Below are positions 15,198-22,587 of a stretch of DNA of 23,845 nt, one piece after another. A program made the position numbers and the translations under genes. The stretch comes from JAKASV01 sp964595035. GTDB taxonomy: Bacteria > Babelota > Babeliae > Babelales > Vermiphilaceae. Under the pieces are notes generated by a model, which searched no databases, had not been told where the DNA came from, and saw only the letters and a list, made by a program, of their open reading frames with translations. Where the stretch lies: contig CAZQNW010000012.1 of assembly GCA_964595035.1 (NCBI GenBank), positions 1 to 23,845 of the forward strand, read 5' to 3'. Position 1 is the stretch's first letter; every line of letters starts with the position of its first letter.

Positions 15198-15949
15198 TTA
15201 AGATATGAAAAAATTGGCGTAAACCTTAACAAAGCTAACAGTATACCCGCAATTGACAAAAACGGACCGAATGGAATTTTGGTATTGCGTTCTGCTTTAC
15301 CAAAAAATATCATGATTATTCCAATTATCGCACCAAGGATTGAGGCAATCATAAGCGAGTACCAGGTGCCTGCTATTCCTAAAAATGATCCTATCAGTGC
15401 TAATAATTCAAAATCGCCTTCCCCCATTCCCTGTATACCGGTAATTACCTTGAACATATAGGCTATTGCCCATAAAAATCCATAGCCAAATATTGCTCCA
15501 ATGATGCTTTGAACAAGTGAAATTGGCAAAAGATTAAAATAGCTGCATAGAAAGCCTATGGGAATAATAAACAGCGTTACATATTGGCTGATAAGCATTG
15601 TTTCTAAATCAGATCTGCATGTGACAATAAGAGCAGAAAAGAATATAAAATAGGCAGGCATGTACCTTGCCGGACTGATCAGGCAGAGAGTTGACATGAT
15701 AAGCGCTGTTAAAAGCTCAATGAGTGGGTATAAAACAGAAATAGTTCCATGGCAATAACGACATGTGCCACCCAACACTATCCATGAAAGAACAGGAATA
15801 TTATCATACCAAGCTAACTGGTGTTGACAATGGGGGCACCTTGATCGTGGCCTTATAATACTCTGCTCGCGGACCAAACGATACGCTACAACGTTTAGAA
15901 ATGATCCCCAGCACAACCATATGGGAATTAGAAGTAATACAAGAGCCAT
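15194..15949 (-). CDS. pilD: Prepilin peptidase (A24 family, PilD-like)
   Basis: Inner-membrane aspartic protease that removes prepilin leaders and often N-methylates the new N terminus. In 251 aa it has the N-terminal GSFLNVVAYR motif (15-24) and a zinc-ribbon CPHC (38-41) with CRYC (63-66), linked to the methylase part. The two catalytic aspartates are Asp114 in CRSDLE and Asp179 in GMGEGDFELL; the usual GxGDxK lysine is replaced by Glu181. About seven to eight TM helices. It is the last gene of the rpsU-rbfA-pilD unit (9-bp gap after rbfA). Its stop overlaps the stop of the convergent pilin gene, its likely substrate. Confidence 0.93.
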   Translation of the reverse strand: MALVLLLIPIWLCWGSFLNVVAYRLVREQSIIRPRSRCPHCQHQLAWYDNIPVLSWIVLGGTCRYCHGTISVLYPLIELLTALIMSTLCLISPARYMPAYFIFFSALIVTCRSDLETMLISQYVTLFIIPIGFLCSYFNLLPISLVQSIIGAIFGYGFLWAIAYMFKVITGIQGMGEGDFELLALIGSFLGIAGTWYSLMIASILGAIIGIIMIFFGKAERNTKIPFGPFLSIAGILLALLRFTPIFSYLN

Positions 15950-15958
15950 AATGACTCC

Positions 15959-16321
15959 TTAATTGTCCTTAATTCTGTCCAATAGTTCATCTACTCGTTG
16001 TTGTTTTTCGAATTGATCATCAAATTTGAATACAAGTTCCGGAACATAACGAGAGGGAATGGCTTGCGCTATTGCTTTGCGCAACGATGGCTTATATAAA
16101 AGCAAATAGCCTAATTTCTCATTAAACGTATCGGGCCCATCCGGAGTGTAAAAGAAAATGGTACATACGCTCTTATCCGAAGATAATTTAACACGGTTTA
16201 CGTATATGCCTTGTATTCTGCTATCATCTAGAGTTATTTGAAGTAACAACTCTGAAAATACATGTAGCAAAAGAGATTCTTTTTGTGCTCGTTTAATGGC
16301 ACTAGACTGATGATGTACCAT
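15959..16321 (-). CDS. rbfA: Ribosome-binding factor A
   Basis: A small KH-fold assembly factor that binds the immature 30S subunit near 16S rRNA helix 1 and is needed for late maturation. At 120 aa it matches family length. Recognisable parts are the N-terminal helix with ELLLQITLDD, the IQGIYVNRVKLSSD strand region, and the typical end SRYVPELVFKFDDQFEKQQRVDELLDRI pattern (about 90-117). It starts 2 bp after the rpsU stop, giving a compact ribosome-related operon with pilD downstream. Confidence 0.93.
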   Translation of the reverse strand: MVHHQSSAIKRAQKESLLLHVFSELLLQITLDDSRIQGIYVNRVKLSSDKSVCTIFFYTPDGPDTFNEKLGYLLLYKPSLRKAIAQAIPSRYVPELVFKFDDQFEKQQRVDELLDRIKDN

Positions 16322-16323
16322 GC

Positions 16324-16539
16324 TTACTTTTTAAGAAGACCTTGGTTTGCCATACGCAACATATTTTGCTTAATTGCGCGGACCAAACGTTTGCGACGTT
16401 TTTGTGTTGGAGATTCAAAATAGACCGTGCGTTTCATGTCGCGAACAATGCCTTCACGTTCAATCTTTTTCTTTAGTTGACGAAGTGCTTTTTCGAGATT
16501 GACATTAACGCGTACTTCGATATTCGATATTCTTGGCAT
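16324..16539 (-). CDS. rpsU: 30S ribosomal protein S21
   Basis: A 71-aa, highly basic protein with the S21 pattern: a VRVNVNLEKALRQLKKKI segment, then GIVRDMKRTVYFESPTQKR and an arginine/lysine-rich helix. S21 binds the 30S platform near the anti-Shine-Dalgarno region and aids initiation. AAGG lies 5 nt before the ATG, and a promoter-like pair precedes it. First gene of rpsU-rbfA-pilD. Confidence 0.97.
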   Translation of the reverse strand: MPRISNIEVRVNVNLEKALRQLKKKIEREGIVRDMKRTVYFESPTQKRRKRLVRAIKQNMLRMANQGLLKK

Positions 16540-16600
16540 AGTACCTTCAACAGCCTTTCTTGCTACTAAATTACCGTGAAACTTTACGACTTATAGGATA

Positions 16601-16629
16601 AGTTTATGTTTTTTTATGAGCTTTGTCCA
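16601..16629 (-). promoter_or_regulatory. Likely rpsU-rbfA-pilD promoter
   Basis: Minus strand TGGACA (16624-16629, one mismatch to the -35 consensus), 17-nt spacer, TAAACT (16601-16606). The leader to the rpsU ATG would be about 55 nt. Confidence 0.45.
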
Positions 16630-16650
16630 GTTGATAATAAAGCTTACTTC

Positions 16651-18132
16651 CTAGAAGAATGCGGTGAAGGAGAATAACAGCGTTGTACTACGATAAACGC
16701 CCTTTTGCTTAAATGGAGCTTGCCAGAGCATGCCCAGCGTTATCGCGGGTGAGATATCGTAATAGAACCCGATATTTCCAAATTGTGTTTGCCAGCATGA
16801 CCTACATTCAAGCGCTTCCGGTTTGAAGGCGGGATCGCATTTTTTAAGTTTTATAGAGTCATTTCTGTGTGTTACGATCATATACTGGAAATAACATGAA
16901 AGACGATCTAAAAAGTGATAGGCCTGCATTTTAAGTCCGAATTGCCAGTTGAGACCTGGGCATACGGAGTAGTCTGTTCTAAAAGGATAGATACCACTTT
17001 GGTAAATACTTGTTGGCATTGGTTGATTACAATAATCGCGGGAGAAAAAGTGAGTAAGCCCAAATTCAGCTCCGATAGCCACCGTGTCTACAAAGTCTAA
17101 GTCTATTCCTAATACGCCTCCTACGGAATGGTGACCATTGTTTCCAAAAGGAACGCTGAAAACTTTATTCGGACATTTTTCTTTGCCGCAGGCAATTTGA
17201 GCGCCGAATTCAGCAAAAGGAATTGCCAAAAGTTCTGACCATCCATCACGGTCTTTGTTAACAGGAAATGCGCGTCGCCACCATGCTGTTGCCCTGAAAT
17301 CTTCGATGCCAACTTCATGAAAACGGCACAAATCGTAGCATAAATCTTCCGCGATCTGTTTATATTTGCATACCAAATAACTCTGGACGTTTTCTTTTGT
17401 GATATCTCCAGTTGCGCAGCATGCAGTACCTGTTTCACATATTTGAAAGGCTCCCGATTGACAAATATCGGCGAAACCTGTTTGTAACATTATTCCAAGT
17501 CCCTTAGTAATTTGAAAATCAAATTCAGCTCTTATTCCTCTTTTGCGGTACCTTACAGGAAAATTGAGAAACCCTAGCCCTGCTATAGCTTCGTTGCCCG
17601 TACTTTCATAGCAGGTTGTTGCCACGTCTTCACAGTTTGCTTCGGTTAATGAATCTTTTTCCTGAGTTTCTTCAAGGTTGCAGCATAAACATGGTTCGGC
17701 AATGTCTTGAGGAACGCTTATATGTCCTGGAATATCATTGGGAAATAACTTTTGCTGTGCGGCAATCAAGGTAGCTGATGGATAATTTTGCACCCCTTGT
17801 GGAAACTCACCAAAAAGAAGCGGAATAAGGCTCCATCTGCCATCAATATCACCGCATCCTATTATGCATTTATTTATGTCGCGAGCACAATTTGCATTTT
17901 GACCAAAAGGAGAAAAATGGAAAGCAAAAAATTCTGACCATTCATAAATAGGGTCATGCCCTTTCATTTCTTCTTTTATTCTCGTGTATAAAAAAGTATG
18001 CGGATCAAGTGCCGTATACATAGGATATGGGTCTTGTCTGGAATATTGTGAGAGCTGGCAAAAACTGGTAAAAGAAACTACTAATAATACAAATGGCGCA
18101 ATGTGTAAAGATTTTTGTATGGTATCTATCAT
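16651..18132 (-). CDS. Cysteine-rich outer-membrane beta-barrel protein
   Basis: A 493-aa protein with a signal peptide (hydrophobic residues about 12-24). The mature part is rich in alternating aromatic/hydrophobic strands and ends in LLFSFTAFF. A terminal Phe on an amphipathic last strand is the usual BAM recognition signal, so this is probably an outer-membrane porin-like barrel. It has about 23 cysteines after the signal region, several paired (CLCC near 150, TACC near 235), which suggests disulfide cross-linking. No named family recognised. GGAAGG precedes the ATG at 18132. A divergent promoter region lies upstream. Confidence 0.72.
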   Translation of the reverse strand: MIDTIQKSLHIAPFVLLVVSFTSFCQLSQYSRQDPYPMYTALDPHTFLYTRIKEEMKGHDPIYEWSEFFAFHFSPFGQNANCARDINKCIIGCGDIDGRWSLIPLLFGEFPQGVQNYPSATLIAAQQKLFPNDIPGHISVPQDIAEPCLCCNLEETQEKDSLTEANCEDVATTCYESTGNEAIAGLGFLNFPVRYRKRGIRAEFDFQITKGLGIMLQTGFADICQSGAFQICETGTACCATGDITKENVQSYLVCKYKQIAEDLCYDLCRFHEVGIEDFRATAWWRRAFPVNKDRDGWSELLAIPFAEFGAQIACGKEKCPNKVFSVPFGNNGHHSVGGVLGIDLDFVDTVAIGAEFGLTHFFSRDYCNQPMPTSIYQSGIYPFRTDYSVCPGLNWQFGLKMQAYHFLDRLSCYFQYMIVTHRNDSIKLKKCDPAFKPEALECRSCWQTQFGNIGFYYDISPAITLGMLWQAPFKQKGVYRSTTLLFSFTAFF

Positions 18133-18165
18133 TATCTTTCCTTCCTTAATTCGACTTTGTGTTTA

Positions 18166-18233
18166 GATATACCATCATTATTGTTAAAACGTCAACTGCC
18201 AGAGTTGATATTTGTAGTTGGTTTTTCTATTTT
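18166..18233. promoter_or_regulatory. Divergent promoter pair sharing an inverted repeat
   Basis: Minus strand: TTGACG (18190-18195), 18 nt, TATATC (18166-18171), reading toward the barrel gene. Plus strand: TTGATA (18205-18210), 17 nt, TATTTT (18228-18233), reading toward the 93-aa gene. The two -35 boxes overlap the arms of the inverted repeat TCAACT-GCCAG-AGTTGA (18192-18208), so one regulator could affect both genes. Confidence 0.4.
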
Positions 18234-18295
18234 TTTGTTTTATATTCAATTCACTAATTTCTAAGTTATAGTAAAATTTTTATTGGGATATTGCA

Positions 18296-18577
18296 GTGCT
18301 TTTTAAGAAAAATGAGCAGAATGCTCTGTATTGTCATTATTATCAAGCTCATGTTATGCGTGATCAAGCATGGTTCTTTGTTGCTGTTGTGCGTAGCTAT
18401 GAGCACGTAATGTTTGATCGTACCTTTGATGTGCATGAAAGTATCTTTGAGTTTTTTGTTCCCCAAGATATGGAAAAGCCATTTTTAGAGATCATGAGTA
18501 TACTACAAGAACAAGGTATTATTTCCGATGTTCACAGACTGGATAATCGCTTACTTGATCCAACCCAGATTGTGTAA
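18296..18577 (+). CDS. Uncharacterised 93-aa protein
   Basis: Small soluble protein starting at a GTG (18296) with GGGAT 7 nt upstream. No signal peptide or membrane segment. The sequence has a mixed alpha/beta look (WFFVAVVRSYEHVMFDRTFD, then IFEFFVP, then a C-terminal helix LEIMSILQEQGII), ending with DNRLLDP. I recognise no functional motif. Its codon use resembles its neighbours and it sits between a divergent promoter and the acylphosphatase-like gene, so it is likely a real gene. Function unknown. Confidence 0.7.
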   Translation: MLFKKNEQNALYCHYYQAHVMRDQAWFFVAVVRSYEHVMFDRTFDVHESIFEFFVPQDMEKPFLEIMSILQEQGIISDVHRLDNRLLDPTQIV

Positions 18578-18708
18578 TACATTATAGAGTCTGTAGCTAT
18601 TGGTAGAAGTTTGAGAAAGATTTTTGTTTTGTGATTTGACATATAGAGTATGGTTTTGATACCTTTTGTGCTAGGAAAAAGGGAAGTATGTAAGAAGAGG
18701 GAGTGGCA

Positions 18709-18993
18709 ATGTATAAGAGTTTAAGGGTGACGATGTCTGCACCTCACATTCCGGCACAGTTTCTTAAAAAATATATTCAAAAAAAGGCTTTGCAGCTTGA
18801 GTTAGAAGGAATGGCGCAGGTGATTAAACCTGCGTCAATTGTTCGTATAATTGTCTATGGTCTTAAGGATGATGTTGATAAGTTTATCGACTTTCTTCAC
18901 AAAAACCCAGGCAATATTGTGCCTGATGCTATAGAAGTAGAACCCTTTATGAAAGAAAGTGACTATCGAGGAATCTTTCGTATTGTAGAATGA
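18709..18993 (+). CDS. Degenerate acylphosphatase-like protein
   Basis: A 94-aa protein with the size and strand order of acylphosphatase: a first strand KSLRVTMS, a helix QFLKKYIQKKALQLEL, then VRIIVYGLKDDVDKFIDFLHKNP and a final FRIVE strand as in the family. The active-site loop GxVQGVxFR is absent: the catalytic Arg position is Leu19 and the catalytic Asn position is Val38. Catalysis by the known mechanism is therefore unlikely; it may be a binding protein. The ATG at 18709 is chosen over the GTG at 18703 because AGAGGGAG ends 5 nt upstream. A TTGACA occurs at 18636-18641 but without a good -10 box. It converges on alkD with a 16-bp gap. Confidence 0.65.
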   Translation: MYKSLRVTMSAPHIPAQFLKKYIQKKALQLELEGMAQVIKPASIVRIIVYGLKDDVDKFIDFLHKNPGNIVPDAIEVEPFMKESDYRGIFRIVE

Positions 18994-19009
18994 TTATTGG
19001 TTTGTAGAT

Positions 19010-19711
19010 TTATTTTTTTTTGAGATTTAAGAAATACAATCTTTTCTCTTGTGGAAAATGTTCAAGCGCATATCTGAGTGTCGTACGTGGCATAGTTATG
19101 GCATAATCTTTAAGAAAATCTTCCAAAAGTTCTTGCGAGCATCTTTTGCCAACCTCACGTAACATCCAGCCAACTGCCTTTTGAATTAAATCATGCGCAT
19201 CATGAAGTAACATAATGGCAAGGTTCATTGTATGTTCCGGATTGCCTTTTTTAATGAAAGCGAATGTAGCAATAATAGCAATGCGTCTTTCCCATATAAG
19301 ATTTGATTGTGCAAGTTCATACAGAATGGATACATCCTTATTATGTACAAGGAAATCTCCCACTAACATTGGGGCAGAAAGATCTACAAGATCCCAGTTG
19401 TTAATAGAGTGTGTGTGCGCTCTATATATGTCATACATTTCTTTAGGATATGTTTTTGCCTGAAATATCATAATAAGTAACGCGCACATTCTTACTTCGT
19501 GTATTGGACTTTGAATAAGTTTTTCGAGTTCATGCACATGTATATTTTTGTACGCAGAGGCAATTTTTCGAATATCAGGAACAGGTATTCCCCAAAAAAT
19601 GTCTCCTTCGGCATATTCACCTGGCCCTGTTTTAAAATAGCGTTGTAGATGCTGTGCTTTTGACGGAGAGCCTAAATTTTTTAAGGCGATTATTATATCC
19701 TGTGAGTTCAT
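19010..19711 (-). CDS. alkD: AlkD-family DNA alkylation repair protein
   Basis: HEAT-like-repeat DNA glycosylase family that excises positively charged alkylated bases such as N3- and N7-methylpurines without base flipping. The 233-aa protein (from ATG 19711) keeps the AlkD active-site set: Trp106 and Asp110 in NNWDLVD, Arg143 in WERRIAI, and Trp182 in QKAVGWMLREVGK. These correspond to Trp109, Asp113, Arg148 and Trp187 of Bacillus cereus AlkD. The C-terminal MPRTTLRYALEHF stretch is also typical. An in-frame ATG at 19753 would add 14 residues; neither start has a strong Shine-Dalgarno, and the shorter form fits the family. Confidence 0.9.
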   Translation of the reverse strand: MNSQDIIIALKNLGSPSKAQHLQRYFKTGPGEYAEGDIFWGIPVPDIRKIASAYKNIHVHELEKLIQSPIHEVRMCALLIMIFQAKTYPKEMYDIYRAHTHSINNWDLVDLSAPMLVGDFLVHNKDVSILYELAQSNLIWERRIAIIATFAFIKKGNPEHTMNLAIMLLHDAHDLIQKAVGWMLREVGKRCSQELLEDFLKDYAITMPRTTLRYALEHFPQEKRLYFLNLKKK

Positions 19712-19807
19712 TGTATTACTTTCATCTTTATGTAATTTTTTGGGGTATGGCATGTCAAAGTTACATATTAGTCATATCAACTTATGCATATCTTATTACT
19801 GGAATGT

Positions 19808-19896
19808 ATTACATACGTACACGATGTAATTGAATGAATCAATTGCGTAATCGTGATTGTATTGATATTACATCAAAAAATAAATTATTCTATAGT
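19808..19896 (+). promoter_or_regulatory. Possible operator/promoter region of the phospholipase gene
   Basis: ATTACAT occurs at 19808-19814 and 19867-19873 and inverted (ATGTAAT) at 19824-19830, with a variant GCGTAAT at 19845-19851. Between them lies the dyad AATTGA-ATGAA-TCAATT (19828-19844). A -10-like TATAGT is at 19891-19896, and the sequence 17 nt before it is a poor -35, which would fit activator-dependent transcription. Speculative. Confidence 0.3.
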
Positions 19897-19929
19897 TGAG
19901 TCATTAAGGTATACCAAAGAAGGGGTATC

Positions 19930-21873
19930 ATGCCAAGGGGACTTGATATAAAAATATACACATGTCTGATAATTATTGTGTTCATGGCGTTATGTACAGG
20001 AACAAAGAACATGCGGGCTGATGATATAACATTGTACAATCATACCGATATGCCCATATATGCAGGGTTGTATTATGTAGGGTCAAACCTCCTTGGTGTA
20101 AGTAGCGGACCTGCGGAGCGCCAAGGTGATATCATAGAAATTCCTGCGATGAGTTTTAGGGTTCTTAATCGTCCGCCATGGAGATTCTTGACGCATAATC
20201 GAGAGATTATTTTTTCTACACGTGCCGATGAGTTGAAAAAAAATCTCACAAAGAAGGAATACAAAATACTGCCGAGTAAGTCGGCGGGTTATAAATTCGG
20301 CAGTATCTACCACATAGTCAAAATAAATGGTGTTATTAAGATGTATGGTGATGTAGATTACAAATTGTTACATCCTACCGTTTCAGCATTTGTAGAAATT
20401 ACAAAGCGTTCATTTCATCAAACGGCTGATTATTTTAAGCAACATCCTTATGCCAACGTGCAGGCTGTGGTGCGTAAGGGATCTGACCTTTGTTCTGATG
20501 AAGTTGCCAGTATTGCCAATCGTTCAGTAAAAAATAAGTTGGCTTTAGAGGCTGTGCTCAAGACGTCATTAGATAAGGATTATGTGCCACGCATCGGATT
20601 TTGTACGAGCGGTGGAGGAGTTCGTGCCGCTTTGTGTGCGTTCGGGTTTATGGAAGGGTTGCAGCACATAGGACTTTTAGACGCGGTGGCATATGCCGCA
20701 GCTATTTCAGGTTCCACTTGGACACTTAGTAGCTTTTTGCAGGCAGGAAAACCGATAACATCATTTAGACAAGATTTTTTAAATGCGGTTACTTCTGAAC
20801 ATGTGTTTTCTCCTAATGCGGTAGTCGATTCATTTTTGCAGAAGATTGTGTATAAACAACCCTTGGATCTTGTCGATTTATATGGTGTGTACTTGGCGAA
20901 TAAATTTTTCAGGAATGTTCCTACAGATATTGAAAGACAGCGTTTGTGGTTTTCTGAATTTCGTAATAAGGTGCGTGATGGCTCATGGTTCTTCCCTTTA
21001 TGTACGGCTGTAGAGGTATCGCAGTCCAAGAAGAATCCTGCTTGGTTTACATTTACTCCTTACGAAGTTGGCTCAGATCAATTAGGGTTATATATTCCTA
21101 TATGGGCGTTGGGAAGAAAGTTTGCACGTGGTGTTTCTGCCGCGGAGAATAATCCCCCTGAACTGCGTCTTGGTTACCTTATGGGTATATGGGGCTCAGC
21201 GCTTTCCGGAACTTTTAAACAATTATATGATAAATCTGCCAAAAATATTATTGGTCAGACAGGGATTGGGAGGATTATTGAAACAATTCTAAAAAAGACC
21301 GTTGGCCCGTTGCAAATGGCACCTGTTAAAGTTGCCAATCCATTTTATGAAAGTGACCAGTCACCTTACGCCCATATTGAGGAGCTGACATTCATGGATT
21401 CCGGCTATGCATATAATATACCGCTTTTGCCGCTCATGAATACAAAGAGAGGAATTGATATTATTTTTATTGTTGACGCGTCGGCAAGTCTTTTTAGGGG
21501 TGAAAAGGCACATGCTTTAAGAAATGCTGAGTCACATATGTTTGAGCTTGGTTTGAAATTTCCACGTATTGATTATACTCATATTACACAACGTGCTGTG
21601 AGTGTTTTTACCGACGCAGATCCTGAGACGCCGATAATTGTGTATGTGATACCGGCAAAAAATAATAACCGACCGGAATTCGGTGATCCGGAAACATATT
21701 TTGCCTCTACGTATGCAACAGGTAACTTCAGTTACTCAAGAGCCAATGCAGAGCGGTTGATTGATTTGATGCGCTATAATATTATTGATAATAAAGATGT
21801 AATAATGGACGCAATCAAGCAAAAGATTAATCAGAAAATTGATATTAAAAGTAAACGTGCGCACCATGCATAA
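19930..21873 (+). CDS. Exported cPLA2/phospholipase-B-type lipase
   Basis: A 647-aa protein with an N-terminal signal sequence (hydrophobic core about 11-22). A region of unknown fold follows, then a catalytic domain of the lysophospholipase/cytosolic phospholipase A2 type. Catalytic landmarks: oxyanion-loop TSGGGVRAALC (226-236) with Arg232 matching cPLA2 Arg200; the helix GLLDAVAYAAAISGSTW (248-264) with nucleophile Ser260 (cPLA2-alpha Ser228); and FMDSGYAYNIPLLPL (488-502) with Asp490 (cPLA2-alpha Asp549), followed by RGIDIIFIVDAS. The Ser-Asp dyad is intact, so it should cleave acyl esters of phospholipids. AAGGGG lies 4 nt before the ATG. An exported eukaryote-type phospholipase suggests action on host membranes; export route unknown. 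Confidence 0.88.
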   Translation: MPRGLDIKIYTCLIIIVFMALCTGTKNMRADDITLYNHTDMPIYAGLYYVGSNLLGVSSGPAERQGDIIEIPAMSFRVLNRPPWRFLTHNREIIFSTRADELKKNLTKKEYKILPSKSAGYKFGSIYHIVKINGVIKMYGDVDYKLLHPTVSAFVEITKRSFHQTADYFKQHPYANVQAVVRKGSDLCSDEVASIANRSVKNKLALEAVLKTSLDKDYVPRIGFCTSGGGVRAALCAFGFMEGLQHIGLLDAVAYAAAISGSTWTLSSFLQAGKPITSFRQDFLNAVTSEHVFSPNAVVDSFLQKIVYKQPLDLVDLYGVYLANKFFRNVPTDIERQRLWFSEFRNKVRDGSWFFPLCTAVEVSQSKKNPAWFTFTPYEVGSDQLGLYIPIWALGRKFARGVSAAENNPPELRLGYLMGIWGSALSGTFKQLYDKSAKNIIGQTGIGRIIETILKKTVGPLQMAPVKVANPFYESDQSPYAHIEELTFMDSGYAYNIPLLPLMNTKRGIDIIFIVDASASLFRGEKAHALRNAESHMFELGLKFPRIDYTHITQRAVSVFTDADPETPIIVYVIPAKNNNRPEFGDPETYFASTYATGNFSYSRANAERLIDLMRYNIIDNKDVIMDAIKQKINQKIDIKSKRAHHA

Positions 21874-21922
21874 GGGGCTTGAGGGTTGATTTTAACGATT
21901 TTCTATTCAGAAGTTATGCAAT

Positions 21923-22024
21923 CTAACATAAATTCTCTCCGGCAGATGAAACCTGATGACCACTACTATCAGTTTTTGAGGCTGCAACGTATCTAATGGC
22001 ATCTTTAGTTGAATTAAATTTCAT
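21923..22024 (-). other. Small open frame or gene remnant in the cPLA2-arfB gap
   Basis: A 33-codon ATG frame (MKFNSTKDAIRYV..., ending ENLC) runs on the minus strand downstream of arfB. The frame stays open upstream, without a start, into the arfB end. Its composition looks protein-like, but no Shine-Dalgarno sequence precedes the ATG. The stretch around its stop codon matches the left edge of the window (1-24) in inverted orientation. It may be a remnant of a repeated element. The rest of the 21874-22104 gap shows only a small dyad, ACAGAATTTCTGT. Confidence 0.25.
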
Positions 22025-22104
22025 TGACAGAATTTCTGTTAATGTGTAACTCCTGTTCTGATACGCCAATGATTGTGTATGAATGTAAAGTAAGTAAATA
22101 TCTT

Positions 22105-22536
22105 TTAGTCTTCAATAATTTTTTTAGTACGAAGTTTTTTCAACGAACTTCTGTGTGACTTGTCTCGTAAACGAGCTTCTTTAATGTTTTTTGGAACTTT
22201 TGTTTTCATACGTTTTTTAGGGATATACAATGCTTTGCGTATAACAGTTGCCAGCGTTGCCAATGCTGCTTGTTTATTCTGTTGTTGACTGCGTGATTCG
22301 CAATTGTGGATAACAAGTACCCCGTCATCGGTTACGTGTGTGTGTATGTTATTGAGTACCCGTAATTTTTGTTCATCAGTTAATACGCGTGTATTTTTGA
22401 TATTCCAGTAAACGCTTACTTTACTTTCTGTTCTATTGACATGTTGCCCACCAGGTCCTCCAGATCGGCTGACTTGGACTTTAATTTCATCTGCCGGAAT
22501 ACTGATTCCATTTTTTATATAAACATCATCTTTCAT
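22105..22536 (-). CDS. arfB: Peptidyl-tRNA hydrolase ArfB (ribosome rescue)
   Basis: Codon-independent release factor that frees ribosomes stalled at mRNA 3' ends. The 143-aa protein has the class-I release-factor catalytic loop SRSGGPGGQHVNRTESKV (23-40) with the GGQ tripeptide at 29-31, and no codon-recognition domains. The C-terminal tail (about 108-139) is strongly basic, as expected for the ArfB/YaeJ helix that enters the empty mRNA channel. AGAAGAG precedes the ATG. The upstream two-TM protein gene ends 51 bp before it on the same strand. No ssrA/smpB is visible here. Confidence 0.95.
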   Translation of the reverse strand: MKDDVYIKNGISIPADEIKVQVSRSGGPGGQHVNRTESKVSVYWNIKNTRVLTDEQKLRVLNNIHTHVTDDGVLVIHNCESRSQQQNKQAALATLATVIRKALYIPKKRMKTKVPKNIKEARLRDKSHRSSLKKLRTKKIIED

Positions 22537-22587
22537 GGTCTACTCTTCTTTTTATGGAATAACGTTATTCTTTGTGGTTATTAATTT

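Noticed and set aside
18636..18641. Perfect TTGACA as promoter of the acylphosphatase-like gene
   Set aside because: The best sequence at 17-18 nt spacing (ATACCT/TACCTT) is a poor -10 box, so it is mentioned but not called as a promoter.
22015..22045. ACAGAATTTCTGT dyad as a terminator for the phospholipase gene
   Set aside because: Short AT-rich palindrome with no T-run, about 150 bp after the stop codon.
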